Source: an uncultured bacterium
GTDB taxonomy: Bacteria > Desulfobacterota > BSN033 > UBA1163
Assembly: GCA_938002255.1 (NCBI GenBank)
Contig: CALLAL010000019.1
Location: 33,730 to 97,729 of the forward strand
Direction: 5' to 3'
DNA length: 64,000 nucleotides
Shown: piece by piece, positions 55,452 to 64,000 of the stretch
How the letters are laid out: every line of letters starts with the position of its first letter
Position numbering within the stretch: position 1 is the stretch's first letter
Program-made: the position numbers and the translations under genes
Notes under the pieces: model-generated
The model's database searches: none
What the model saw: the letters and a program-made list of their open reading frames with translations, nothing else
Told to the model about the DNA's origin: nothing

Positions 55452-58400
55452 TTAAAGTTCTTCCCTCTTCTCTTCTAATAATTCCGTATCGAGACAGAGA
55501 CTCTGTAACTCTTTGACCAAAACGTTGAAAGACTCTGGAAGTCCAGACTCCAGGGTATGTTCTCCCTTGACAATGGCTTCATAAACACGAGTCCGTCCGG
55601 CCACATCATCCGATTTGACCGTCAGAAATTCTTGAAGAGAATGAGCCGCCCCATAGGCCTCAAGAGCCCAAACCTCCATCTCGCCCAGACGTTGCCCTCC
55701 AAACTGAGCCTTTCCCCCAAGAGGTTGCTGAGTCACCAGGGAGTAAGGGCCAATGGATCGAGCATGAATTTTGTCGTCCACTAGATGGTGGAGTTTGAGG
55801 AGATACATATATCCGACGGTCACCTTATGATGAAAAGGCTCGCCCGTTTTTCCATCATAGAGAATGGTCTGCCCACTCACGGGAAGCCCTGCTTTCGAGA
55901 GGTGATCTTTGATCTCCTCCTCAGAAGCTCCGTCGAAGACGGGCACAGACATATAGATTCCCTTTCCTAACGTTCTGGCAAGTTCGACAATCTCTTCATC
56001 GGTAGCCTGTTCCAGATATTCATTCACCTCTTTGGATGAGTAGATTTCTTTGATTCTCCTCCGAAGAATTTTAGGATTGTAACTCGTCTGTAAATAATCA
56101 GCGATCTTCCAACCCAACCCTTTGGCGGCCCATCCAAGGTGAGTTTCGAGGATCTGGCCGACATTCATTCGGGAAGGAACACCCAAGGGATTGAGAACTA
56201 CATCCACCGGCGTTCCATCCTCGAGAAAAGGCATGTCTTCTTCTGGTAGAACCCGAGAAATAATCCCCTTGTTCCCATGCCGGCCTGACATCTTGTCGCC
56301 CACCGATAATTTTCGCTTCATGGCGATGTAAACCTTCACCGCTTTAATGACACCAGGAGCCAATTCATCTCCCTTTTTCAATTTGGCCAGCTTATCGCCG
56401 AAGACCCCTTTGACCACATTGATCTGAAGTTCGGCATAATCGAGAAACTTGTGGACTTCGGGGATGACCTTTTTCCCTTCCATCACATCGATCTCCCTCA
56501 AACGGTCAAAAGGAATACTCATGAGGTGTTCCTCTTTGATGCGTTCCTTGGCTTCTAAATAAATTCGATTTTTCTTCTCATCGGCAATCCGGCGTGCCGC
56601 TTTTTTATCGATTAAATATTTACCGATTTTTCGTCGGGTGCTGTTTTGAATGATTCGAATCTCATCGGCCTGGTTTTTCAGCAATCGGGCCCTCTCCTGT
56701 TCTTCAATCGCCTTCATCCTCTCGTCCTTCTCCTGGCCCTTCCTTGAGAAGACCTTTGCGTCAATCACAATCCCTTCAATCCCATGGGGAACGCGAAGAG
56801 AGGTGTCTCTCACATCCCCCGCCTTCTCTCCAAAAATCGCCCGAAGAAGCTTCTCTTCTGGGGAGAGCTGAGTCTCTCCTTTTGGGGTCACTTTCCCAAC
56901 CAGGATATCACCGGGTTTTACCTCTGCACCGATTCGAACAATACCGCTCTCATCTAAATCTTTCAAAGCCTCTTCACCCACATTCGGGATGTCACAGGTG
57001 ATCTCCTCCTTACCCAATTTGGTGTCCCGGGCCGTACATTCAAATTCTTCAATGTGGATGGAGGTGTAGATATCGTCTTTAAGCAACCTTTCACTGATGA
57101 GAATAGAATCCTCAAAATTATATCCACCCCAAGGCATGAAGGCGACCAGAACATTCTGGCCAAGAGCCAGCTCCCCCATATGGGTCGCTGGTCCATCCGC
57201 AATGATCTCCCCTTTCTTCACCCGCTCTCCAACCTGGACGATGGGTTTCTGATTGATACAGGTATTCTGGTTTGAACGTTTATATTTAATCAACGTGTAG
57301 ATATCGACCCCAGAATCATTGACGTTTTGACCATCCTCGTCGGCACGGATGACGATGCGAGAGGCATCCACGTCCTCCACCACCCCATCCCGTTTGGCAA
57401 CGATCGCCACCCCTGAGTCTCTCGCGACGATGCCTTCCATACCTGTCCCGATCAGCGGGGCATCGGTCCTCAAAAGAGGAACGGCCTGGCGCTGCATATT
57501 CGATCCCATCAGGGCCCGGTTGGCATCGTCATTCTCGAGGAAAGGAATCAAAGAAGTGGCAACGCTCACCAATTGTTTTGGTGAAACGTCCATGTAGCGT
57601 ATCTCCTCTGACTTGACCATCACAAATTCTCCCCCACGTCTTGCAGAAACCAGGGGGGTCAAAAACCTGCCATCACGATCGATGGGAACGTTCGCCTGGG
57701 CAATCGCCGGTTTTTGACCATTGATCTCTTCTTCTTCGTCTAAGGCAAAGAGATATCGAATATGGTTGGTCACCTTTCCATTAATGACCTCTCGATAAGG
57801 CGTCTCGATGAAACCGTAATCGTTCACTCTAGCGTAGGTGCTGAGTGAAGTGATGAGGCCGATATTGGGTCCTTCTGGCGTCTCGATAGGACAGATTCGG
57901 CCATAATGGGTTGGATGTACGTCTCTGACTTCAAACCCGGCTCTTTCTCGTGTGAGTCCTCCCGGCCCCAAAGCGGAAAGCCTCCGTTTGTGAGTAATCT
58001 CAGAGAGGGGATTCGTCTGATCCATAAACTGAGAAAGCTGACTGGAACCAAAAAACTCTTTGATCACAGCCGAAAGGGGTTTGGAGTTGATCAAATCGTG
58101 AGGCATGAGAGTCTCGATATCCTGAAGGCTCATACGTTCTTTGATCGCCCTTTCGATCCGGACCAATCCAATGTGGTACTGATTCTCAAGGAGCTCTCCC
58201 ACAGTTCTGACGCGCCGGTTTCCTAAATGGTCGATATCATCCACCGATCCATGCCCATCTTTTAATCGAATCAAATACTTGACCACTTCCAGGATATCCC
58301 GTCTTCGGAGCGTCGTTTTATCATCTTCAAGAATCTTTCGGATCTTTCCTCGAACATCCTCTGTGATGGTCCCGTCCTTGAACGAGGGCATCATCCCCAT

Positions 58401-59912
58401 AGGATGGAGAACCTTCGTCACCCGTTGAATCTCATCGGCCATTTCAGGCGTGGCAATGGCTTCGTCAAAATCGAGCCATCCTTCCAGAATGCGGTCGATC
58501 AATTCTTTGCCTCCCGCATAGGTAGCTCCAGCCTCCAGGGCTTCTTTTTTCCATTTCTCTGTAAACACTAAAATTTTAGGTGGATTGCCCTTCAACCCAA
58601 GTTTATGGTTCATTTTCATCCGGCCTACTTTGGAAAGATCGTATCGCTCTGGATTGAAGAAGAGATTATGAAAGAGGTTGATCGCCGTTTCGATGGTGGG
58701 TGGATCTCCCGGGCGTAGCCTTTTATAGATGTCAATCAGAGCCCGTTCAGCCTCTTTTTCCCGAATGGATTTGCCCGGCTCTTCCCGGTATAGCTTTTCT
58801 CTTTCCTCCCGGGTTAGCTCGATCTTATCGATGACCAAAGTGTCCCGTAAGGAAGAGCTGACATTAATATTATCGATGAAGAGGACCTCAAATCCATCAA
58901 TCTTCCTCTCTTTCACCTGTTCGAGAAATTTCTCTGTCACTTCTTCGTTATACTCCGCAATCACCTCACCGGTCTCGGGGTCGACCACATCCCGCGCCAG
59001 ATATTTGCCCAGAAGATCCTCTGGCTCTACAGGGATGGTGGTAATTTTTGTCATTTCCAGTTTCTTGAAGGACTCTTCAGTGATCCGTCGGTGTTTCTTA
59101 AGGATCACCTTATGGGTTTCTGGATCAAGAATGTCAATCGTTGCCTTCTGCCCAACGAGGACGTCCTTAGACACTTCTTTGGCGAATTTCCCTTTTTTGC
59201 AGACGATCTTCTCCTTCCGATAAAAATAGTCGAGGAGCTCCTGGCCGGTATATTTTAGGGCCCGGAGGAAGACGGTGACAGGGATTTTCCGTCGCCTATC
59301 AATTCGCACATAGAGAAGGTCCTTCTGGTCAAACTCAAAATCGATCCAAGACCCTCGATAGGGAATGATTCGGGCGTAGTAAAGGATCTTTCCACCGGAA
59401 TGGGGTTTGGCCTGATCTTGGTCAAAAAAGACGCCAGGAGAACGATGGAGCTGGCTCACAATGACCCGTTCTGTGCCATTGATGATAAATGTTCCATTTT
59501 CTGTCATCAGAGGAATTTCACCAAAATAGACCTCCTGTTCTTTCACCGCTTTAATGCTTTTTGCCTTCGTCTCTTCATCGATATCCCAGACCACTAAACG
59601 AACGGTCACCTTGATGGGAGCCGCATAAGTCATTCCTCTCAGGAGGCATTCTTCGACATCGTACTTGGGTTCGGTAAACCGGTAGTTGACAAATTCGAGA
59701 GAGGCGGTTTCATAAAAATCTTTGATGGGGAAGACCGTTTTAAAAACCCCCTGTAGACCGATCGGTTCTCGGTTTTCTGGATCCACATTGGCTTGTAAAA
59801 ATTTTTCGTAAGATCTCTTCTGAACGTCGATTAAATTGGAAATCTCAAGGACCTCTTTAATCTTTGAAAAGTTCTTACGATAACGGCGATAAATAGGAAC
59901 GATCATGCCCAT
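55452..59912 (-). CDS. rpoB: DNA-directed RNA polymerase subunit beta
   Basis: The protein has 1486 residues from the ATG at 59912, placed by AAGGAG 5 bases upstream. The rifampicin region reads [25 protein letters not shown], in two parts, with sensitive-type Asp, His and Ser at the main resistance positions. [27 protein letters not shown] and the C-terminal [21 protein letters not shown] motifs are present. It is preceded by a weak hairpin that may attenuate reading from rplL. Confidence 0.97.
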   Translation of the reverse strand: MGMIVPIYRRYRKNFSKIKEVLEISNLIDVQKRSYEKFLQANVDPENREPIGLQGVFKTVFPIKDFYETASLEFVNYRFTEPKYDVEECLLRGMTYAAPIKVTVRLVVWDIDEETKAKSIKAVKEQEVYFGEIPLMTENGTFIINGTERVIVSQLHRSPGVFFDQDQAKPHSGGKILYYARIIPYRGSWIDFEFDQKDLLYVRIDRRRKIPVTVFLRALKYTGQELLDYFYRKEKIVCKKGKFAKEVSKDVLVGQKATIDILDPETHKVILKKHRRITEESFKKLEMTKITTIPVEPEDLLGKYLARDVVDPETGEVIAEYNEEVTEKFLEQVKERKIDGFEVLFIDNINVSSSLRDTLVIDKIELTREEREKLYREEPGKSIREKEAERALIDIYKRLRPGDPPTIETAINLFHNLFFNPERYDLSKVGRMKMNHKLGLKGNPPKILVFTEKWKKEALEAGATYAGGKELIDRILEGWLDFDEAIATPEMADEIQRVTKVLHPMGMMPSFKDGTITEDVRGKIRKILEDDKTTLRRRDILEVVKYLIRLKDGHGSVDDIDHLGNRRVRTVGELLENQYHIGLVRIERAIKERMSLQDIETLMPHDLINSKPLSAVIKEFFGSSQLSQFMDQTNPLSEITHKRRLSALGPGGLTRERAGFEVRDVHPTHYGRICPIETPEGPNIGLITSLSTYARVNDYGFIETPYREVINGKVTNHIRYLFALDEEEEINGQKPAIAQANVPIDRDGRFLTPLVSARRGGEFVMVKSEEIRYMDVSPKQLVSVATSLIPFLENDDANRALMGSNMQRQAVPLLRTDAPLIGTGMEGIVARDSGVAIVAKRDGVVEDVDASRIVIRADEDGQNVNDSGVDIYTLIKYKRSNQNTCINQKPIVQVGERVKKGEIIADGPATHMGELALGQNVLVAFMPWGGYNFEDSILISERLLKDDIYTSIHIEEFECTARDTKLGKEEITCDIPNVGEEALKDLDESGIVRIGAEVKPGDILVGKVTPKGETQLSPEEKLLRAIFGEKAGDVRDTSLRVPHGIEGIVIDAKVFSRKGQEKDERMKAIEEQERARLLKNQADEIRIIQNSTRRKIGKYLIDKKAARRIADEKKNRIYLEAKERIKEEHLMSIPFDRLREIDVMEGKKVIPEVHKFLDYAELQINVVKGVFGDKLAKLKKGDELAPGVIKAVKVYIAMKRKLSVGDKMSGRHGNKGIISRVLPEEDMPFLEDGTPVDVVLNPLGVPSRMNVGQILETHLGWAAKGLGWKIADYLQTSYNPKILRRRIKEIYSSKEVNEYLEQATDEEIVELARTLGKGIYMSVPVFDGASEEEIKDHLSKAGLPVSGQTILYDGKTGEPFHHKVTVGYMYLLKLHHLVDDKIHARSIGPYSLVTQQPLGGKAQFGGQRLGEMEVWALEAYGAAHSLQEFLTVKSDDVAGRTRVYEAIVKGEHTLESGLPESFNVLVKELQSLCLDTELLEEKREEL

Positions 59913-60216
59913 AGTCACTCCTTCTTGAAATAAAAAGTCTCCTCCCTAAAGACTTTTCCTGCAACAAGGAATAGGTCCTTCTGGGAAGAGACCACCTGGT
60001 GCCTCATTTCGTTTTTTCGTAAGTGCACAGCCTCAATCATATAGCCGCTCCCTCCATCGCCATGGATCGAACGATGTTGGGTTGGGAGAAACTATATGAC
60101 ATGAATGAAGGATTGCCCTTTCAAAAACACCTACTGCACGTTTGGGTTCCGCAACGACCACAACGAGCCCTTACGGGAAATATTCTGCGATGTTTCCCAG
60201 TAATGGAGCCCGTCAC
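59913..60216 (-). other. rplL-rpoB intergenic region with hairpin
   Basis: This is a 304-base stretch without a gene. Just before the rpoB ribosome site the minus strand has AAAAGTCT (59957-59950), a 9-base loop and AGACTTTT (59940-59933) followed by TAT: an 8-bp stem with a short T-run. Enterobacteria have a partial terminator at the same place, lowering rpoBC relative to ribosomal protein genes. This hairpin could do the same. A second imperfect stem (GGGAAA...TTTCCC) lies near 60176-60198. Confidence 0.45.
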
Positions 60217-60606
60217 TTATTTGACTTCTACCGTTCCGCCACTCTCTTCTAATTTCTTCTTCATTGCCATGGCTTCTTCTTTGGTGACGCCTTCTTTGAC
60301 AGGTTTCGGAACCCCTTCCACCAGATCTTTTGCCTCTTTCAGCCCCAACCCGGTCAGTTCCCTAACCACCTTGATGACCTGAATCTTTTTGTCGCCAAAA
60401 CCGGTCAGAATCACGTCAAATTCGGTCTTTTCTTCTTTGGGCGCTGCTTCTGCACCCGCTCCTGCTCCTGCTGCTGGAATCGCTGCCACAGCCATCGGAG
60501 CCGCTGCCTTAACTCCCAACTTCTCCTCTAAAACTTTGACAAGATCCCTGGCTTCTAATAAGGTGAGCATGCTAATTTCTTCTGCAATTTTCTGGATATC
60601 CGCCAT
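60217..60606 (-). CDS. rplL: 50S ribosomal protein L7/L12
   Basis: The protein has 129 residues. The N-terminal dimerisation helix-pair ([20 protein letters not shown]) is followed by an Ala-rich hinge, then the factor-binding C-terminal domain ([37 protein letters not shown]). It forms the L12 stalk that recruits translation GTPases. It lies 80 bases after rplJ. Length and domains are normal. Confidence 0.97.
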   Translation of the reverse strand: MADIQKIAEEISMLTLLEARDLVKVLEEKLGVKAAAPMAVAAIPAAGAGAGAEAAPKEEKTEFDVILTGFGDKKIQVIKVVRELTGLGLKEAKDLVEGVPKPVKEGVTKEEAMAMKKKLEESGGTVEVK

Positions 60607-60685
60607 CGAAAAAACCTCCTATCTGTTTAATGAGCATACGGGATGTTCTCCCCGTCTTCCTTGACAACGTTGACGTCGATCTTCC

Positions 60686-61219
60686 CTATTGTTCTTTTTC
60701 AGATTCAGCCAATTGATCAACACGGGCCTGGAGCAATCCTACGACCTGTTGAAGTCCACTGAGAATGACTCCTGCTAATGCCTGTGCTGGCGCCTGAATC
60801 CCGCCAAGCAGTTGGGCCATCAGGATCTCCCGAGAAGGCATAGTGGCTAAAGCTTTTAATTCATCGGGGGGGGTTACTCTTCCTTGAACCAAGCCTACTT
60901 TAATCTCTAATTGTGGCTGTATTTTGACGAATTCGGAAAGTATCTTTGCCAGAGAAACAGGATCACCATGTGAAATGGCGATGGCGGTTGGCCCCTTAAA
61001 ATAATCGTTCAGTTTTTCTAAATCCGTGCCCTTGGCCGCCAACTTAATCATTGTGTTTTTGACCACGTGATAGGAAATGTTTTCCTCTCTTAAACGTCGT
61101 CTCAGTGTGTTCATCTGCTCGACGTTAAGCCCTCGATAATGGGTAAGAACCGCGGCCTGAAATCCCTCAATCTTCTTATTAAAATCTTCTACAATCTGTC
61201 TCTTCTCATTTCTATTCAC
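60686..61219 (-). CDS. rplJ: 50S ribosomal protein L10
   Basis: The protein has 177 residues when started at GTG (61217-61219), which is preceded by AAGGAGGGAG and gives the usual N-terminus MNRNEKRQIVED. Upstream in-frame starts (61240, 61303) would add family-unlike residues. It has HYRGLNVEQMNTLRRRLREE, VVKNTMIKLA and the C-terminal L12-binding helix (GLLQARVDQLAES). It anchors L12 dimers to the ribosome. The 100-base leader after rplA is where L10 autoregulation normally acts, but no structure is claimed. Confidence 0.93.
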   Translation of the reverse strand: MNRNEKRQIVEDFNKKIEGFQAAVLTHYRGLNVEQMNTLRRRLREENISYHVVKNTMIKLAAKGTDLEKLNDYFKGPTAIAISHGDPVSLAKILSEFVKIQPQLEIKVGLVQGRVTPPDELKALATMPSREILMAQLLGGIQAPAQALAGVILSGLQQVVGLLQARVDQLAESEKEQ

Positions 61220-61318
61220 AACGAATGCTCCCTCCTTCATGAGGCCCTCTCTAAAGACGAGGAGGTCTATTACAGAATAGAACCCAATCCTTTTCTTAAA
61301 CATTCTTGGGTTTTTAAA

Positions 61319-62026
61319 TTACGCTTTTAAAACTCCTCTTATCTGGCTGGGATCGATTTTAATTCCCGGGCCCATGGTGGTAGATAACGCAATGCTTTTG
61401 AGGTAGACACCTTTACTGGTCGGGGGTTTTGCTCGAAGGATCACGTCCAGAAGTGTCTTAATATTCTCTAAGAGCCGTTGGAGGCCAAAAGAGACTTTCC
61501 CAACCGGAACATGCACCACTCCCGCTTTCTCCACTTTAAATTCGACCTTGCCGGCCTTGATCTCTTTGATCGCCCTTTCCAGATCAAACGTGACGGTGCC
61601 GACCTTTGGGTTAGGCATGAGCCCTCGAGGTCCCAAAATCTTTCCTAATTTGCTGACCTGACCCATGAGGTCTGGTGTAGCAATGGCTTTATCAAAGTCT
61701 AACCATCCTTTTGAAATCTTCTCGATGAGGTCTTCAGCTCCCACATAATCCGCTCCTGCATCGAGAGCCTCTTTTTCTTTTGGGCCTTTGGCAAACACCA
61801 AAACCCTTACCTGTTTCCCTGTCCCATGAGGAAGAACAGCTGTCCCGCGAACCATCTGATCCGGTTTCTTAGGATCAACACCAAGACGGACAGCCAGATC
61901 AACTCCTTCGTCAAACTTGGCATAGGCCGTTTCTAAGAGGAGTTTCACTCCTTCCTCCAACTCGTATCTCTTATTGCGATCAACTTTGCTTCTTGCCTCT
62001 AAATATTTTTTTCCTCGATGTGCCAT
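61319..62026 (-). CDS. rplA: 50S ribosomal protein L1
   Basis: The protein has 235 residues from the ATG at 62026 ([11 protein letters not shown]), 11 bases from the rplK stop; an open frame continuing upstream overlaps rplK and is not used. Family signatures are [36 protein letters not shown] and [20 protein letters not shown]1 forms the mobile E-site stalk and represses its own operon in many bacteria. Confidence 0.96.
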   Translation of the reverse strand: MAHRGKKYLEARSKVDRNKRYELEEGVKLLLETAYAKFDEGVDLAVRLGVDPKKPDQMVRGTAVLPHGTGKQVRVLVFAKGPKEKEALDAGADYVGAEDLIEKISKGWLDFDKAIATPDLMGQVSKLGKILGPRGLMPNPKVGTVTFDLERAIKEIKAGKVEFKVEKAGVVHVPVGKVSFGLQRLLENIKTLLDVILRAKPPTSKGVYLKSIALSTTMGPGIKIDPSQIRGVLKA

Positions 62027-62036
62027 CTTCCTTCTC

Positions 62037-62459
62037 TCAAATAATTTCAAGCCCCATACTCCGGGCGGTCCCCTCAATGGTTCGAATGGCCCCCTCCAAG
62101 TCCACGGCGTTGAGATCTTTCATTTTGAGCTGAGCGATCTCTCTCACCTGGTCTTTCGTCACCTTGCCAACCTTGGTTCGATTCGGTTCCCCTGATCCTT
62201 TGACGATCTTAGCCGCCTTCTTTAAGAGAACCGCTGCAGGGGGCGTTTTAGTGACGAAATTAAAGGAACGATCCGAGTAGATTGTGATGATGACGGGGAT
62301 GATCATTCCTTCCTGTCCCTGGGTGCGGGCATTAAACGCCTTGCAAAACTCCATGATGTTTACCCCGTGCTGGCCTAAAGCTGGGCCTACAGGAGGAGAT
62401 GGATTGGCCTGTCCTGCCTGAATTTGAAGTTTGACCATCCCGACCACTTTCTTTGCCAT
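62037..62459 (-). CDS. rplK: 50S ribosomal protein L11
   Basis: The protein has 140 residues, the standard length. The Pro-rich N-terminal domain ([19 protein letters not shown]) and the C-terminal rRNA-binding domain ([29 protein letters not shown]) are both present. It binds 23S rRNA in the GTPase centre and is the target of thiostrepton. It is 20 bases after nusG and 10 bases before rplA. Confidence 0.97.
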   Translation of the reverse strand: MAKKVVGMVKLQIQAGQANPSPPVGPALGQHGVNIMEFCKAFNARTQGQEGMIIPVIITIYSDRSFNFVTKTPPAAVLLKKAAKIVKGSGEPNRTKVGKVTKDQVREIAQLKMKDLNAVDLEGAIRTIEGTARSMGLEII

Positions 62460-62479
62460 AACCTACTCCTCTGACCCCC

Positions 62480-63010
62480 TTAATTTTTTTCCACCTGGAT
62501 AAAATCCAATTCGACTGGGGTCGATCTTCCAAAAATCGAAACTAAGACTTTCAGTTTCCTTTTCTCTGGTTTGACCTCTTCAATGGTCCCGATAAAATTG
62601 ACAAAGGGACCATCAATCACTCGAACGCTGTCTCCCACATTGAAAGAGACCTTGGGTTTGGCTTTGGAAACCCCCTCCTTCATCTGGGAAAGAATGTCCT
62701 CGACCTCTTTCTCTGAAAGAGGGAGGGGTTTGGTACTGTCCCCTGCAAAACCAGTGATTTTCGGCGTCTCCTTCACAATATGCCAGGTTTCCTCGTTTAA
62801 CTCCATCTGAACCAATAAATATCCCGGAAAAATTTTTCGCTGGGAAGTCTTCTTTTTCCCTTTCGACATTTCCACCACGGTTTCTGTAGGAACTAAGATG
62901 GAGGAAAAATACTTGTCCTTTCCAAGATTCTTAATTCGCTCCTCTAAATTCTGTTTTGCCCTGTTTTCAAAACCTGAATAGGTATGAACCACATACCATT
63001 GGTGTGCCAT
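62480..63010 (-). CDS. nusG: Transcription elongation/antitermination factor NusG
   Basis: The protein has 176 residues. The NGN domain begins with [21 protein letters not shown] and includes [20 protein letters not shown]. The C-terminal KOW domain has [22 protein letters not shown] and ends in [13 protein letters not shown]. It links RNA polymerase with Rho or the ribosome. It is 58 bases after secE. Confidence 0.97.
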   Translation of the reverse strand: MAHQWYVVHTYSGFENRAKQNLEERIKNLGKDKYFSSILVPTETVVEMSKGKKKTSQRKIFPGYLLVQMELNEETWHIVKETPKITGFAGDSTKPLPLSEKEVEDILSQMKEGVSKAKPKVSFNVGDSVRVIDGPFVNFIGTIEEVKPEKRKLKVLVSIFGRSTPVELDFIQVEKN

Positions 63011-63068
63011 GATCGCGACTTTCTCCGGCTTCTAAAATACGACGGACGAGCAAGGAGTTGACCTAAAG

Positions 63069-63287
63069 CTAGCTGGCTGCCCTCTTCAATAATTCGCGGA
63101 CAAGACTGGAAAGTCCTGAATCGACGATTCCTAAAAAAAGAGCAATGATAAAAACCGCGACAAGCACCACAGCCGTTCCGGCAAGCGTATCTCTTCGGGA
63201 TGGCCAGGTCACCTTTTTCAACTCTGTCTTAACTTCTCTTAAAAACTGCTTTGCCCTCTCAAATTGATCTCTTAAAGGAAACGCCAT
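63069..63287 (-). CDS. secE: Protein translocase subunit SecE
   Basis: The protein has 72 residues, the short one-helix form. It has the conserved amphipathic FLREVKTELKKVTWPSRRDT before a single membrane helix (VVLVAVFIIALFLGIVDSGL). It clamps SecY in the translocon. It lies between tRNA-Trp and nusG, the usual order. Confidence 0.95.
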   Translation of the reverse strand: MAFPLRDQFERAKQFLREVKTELKKVTWPSRRDTLAGTAVVLVAVFIIALFLGIVDSGLSSLVRELLKRAAS

Positions 63288-63437
63288 TCTAACCGCTCTT
63301 TCTGAGACAAACCCCTCATATTACGTCACCTCATTTTTTCTCGGCCTTTTGAGATGACTATCGAGAAATCCATCAAGTGTTCCTATTACTCAAATCTAAA
63401 AACTGCAACCACCTGCCAAATCAGTGAGATGAGTTTA

Positions 63438-63514
63438 TGGCAGGCCAGGAGGGATTCGAACCCCCAACACCCGGATTTGGAGTCCGGTGCTCTATCCGTT
63501 AGAGCTACTGGCCT
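63438..63514 (-). tRNA. trnW: tRNA-Trp (anticodon CCA)
   Basis: On the minus strand the gene reads AGGCCAG...CTGGCCT with a 7-bp acceptor stem. The anticodon loop CTCCAAA gives anticodon CCA at 63478-63480. The T-arm contains GGTTCGAATCC. The discriminator is G, correct for bacterial tRNA-Trp, and the 3' CCA is encoded in the DNA. It lies between rpmG and secE, the common position in Desulfobacterota and many Proteobacteria. Confidence 0.95.
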
Positions 63515-63629
63515 CTTTTCCCCATCTCGGGATGGAGGGTTGAGGATTGTTTGGCTTGTAATATGAGAGGGCCTAATCCCCTCTGGACGATTCGTCCCAG
63601 ATTTCCAGTCTCCATCCTCTCCCTGAGAT

Positions 63630-63779
63630 TTATTTGGTCTCTTTATGGACCGTATGTTTACGACAGAAACGGCAATACTTCTTTAACTCCAGTTTATCTG
63701 GAGTTGTCTTTTTATTCTTTGTGGTGGAGTAATTCCTTCTTTTACATTCCGTACAGGCCAAATTCAAAATATTTCGCAT
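63630..63779 (-). CDS. rpmG: 50S ribosomal protein L33
   Basis: The protein has 49 residues and a very short gene. It begins [20 protein letters not shown] and ends [13 protein letters not shown]. It is the zinc-binding (C+) form: Cys9 and Cys12 in CTEC, and Cys37 and Cys40 in CRFC. It lies between tuf and tRNA-Trp as expected for the L33 copy of this block. Confidence 0.95.
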   Translation of the reverse strand: MRNILNLACTECKRRNYSTTKNKKTTPDKLELKKYCRFCRKHTVHKETK

Positions 63780-63813
63780 TCAATCTACTCCATATGAAAG
63801 GTTTTCAGGGCAG

Positions 63814-64000
63814 CTATTCGAGAATGTCACTGATGACACCGGCGCCCACGGTTCGCCCCCCCTCTCGAATCGCAAACCGCAACTCCTTCTCCATCGCAAT
63901 CGGCGTAATCAACTCCACCATCAACTGAACATTATCCCCAGGCATCACCATCTCCACCCCCTCCGGCAACGTCGCCACCCCCGTCACATCCGTCGTCCGA
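63814..64000 (-). CDS. tuf: Elongation factor Tu, 3' end only (partial)
   Basis: The last 61 codons of EF-Tu are visible. The translation includes [26 protein letters not shown] and the C-terminal [16 protein letters not shown]. This is domain III, which contacts aminoacyl-tRNA. The gene continues beyond the window end. It leads the tuf-rpmG-tRNA-secE-nusG block. An unusually GC-rich stretch compared with its neighbours is typical of highly expressed tuf genes. Confidence 0.95.
   Translation of the reverse strand, partial: RTTDVTGVATLPEGVEMVMPGDNVQLMVELITPIAMEKELRFAIREGGRTVGAGVISDILE

Overview
The window looks like a chromosomal segment of an anaerobic, Gram-negative bacterium of the Desulfobacterota (former Deltaproteobacteria) type. 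The evidence is a Tol-Pal and MacAB-like cell envelope, an anaerobic GlpABC glycerol-3-phosphate dehydrogenase, many [4Fe-4S] proteins, a DUF169 protein, a molybdenum cofactor operon behind a Moco-type riboswitch, and a tuf-rpmG-tRNA(Trp)-secE-nusG-rplKAJL-rpoBC block. The lineage is inferred from gene content, not from a phylogeny. No rRNA, CRISPR array, prophage or transposase gene was seen.

Layout. 1-3.6 kb (minus): a truncated dCache-type sensor, a small excisionase-type HTH protein, a DUF151 nuclease, a hotdog thioesterase and a soluble PAS histidine kinase. 3.7-7.8 kb (plus): glpABC. 7.9-14.0 kb (minus): a HAD phosphatase and an ABC importer with two ATPases, a fused permease and a binding protein. 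14.3-14.5 kb: first copy of a MITE-like element, sitting between two divergent sigma70-type promoters. 14.6-16.1 kb: a B12-binding radical SAM protein. 16.2-22.3 kb: Moco riboswitch, then moeA, moeA-PBP, moaA, moaC, a MOSC gene and mog.

22.4-36.6 kb is the metabolic accessory region. It holds a hydroxyacid dehydrogenase, RidA, DUF169, YjbQ and a ferredoxin, then a plus-strand run from 25.7 to 35.8 kb. That run encodes two unrecognised redox-type proteins, an FAD/NAD oxidoreductase, a four-cluster CooF-like ferredoxin, a CooS homologue that has lost all five C-cluster cysteines, a tripartite tricarboxylate transporter (TctCBA), an FCD-type GntR regulator and a PLP aminotransferase. Two TTGTATACAA palindromes in the divergent promoter region are likely operators of the GntR protein. 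This is the best candidate for an undescribed system: uptake of a carboxylate coupled to an electron-transfer complex built on a CO-dehydrogenase scaffold without its active site.

36.7-43.6 kb (minus): a MacAB-like exporter whose adaptor carries a Spy/CpxP-like insertion, then der, a HAD phosphatase and serB. 44.0-46.1 kb: groESL with a strong terminator. 46.15-46.38 kb: second MITE-like copy with an 8-bp target duplication. 46.4-51.2 kb: a LysR regulator and a tolA-like/tolB/pal/cpoB run lacking tolQR. 51.2-64.0 kb (minus): rpoC, rpoB, rplL, rplJ, rplA, rplK, nusG, secE, tRNA-Trp, rpmG and the 3' end of tuf.
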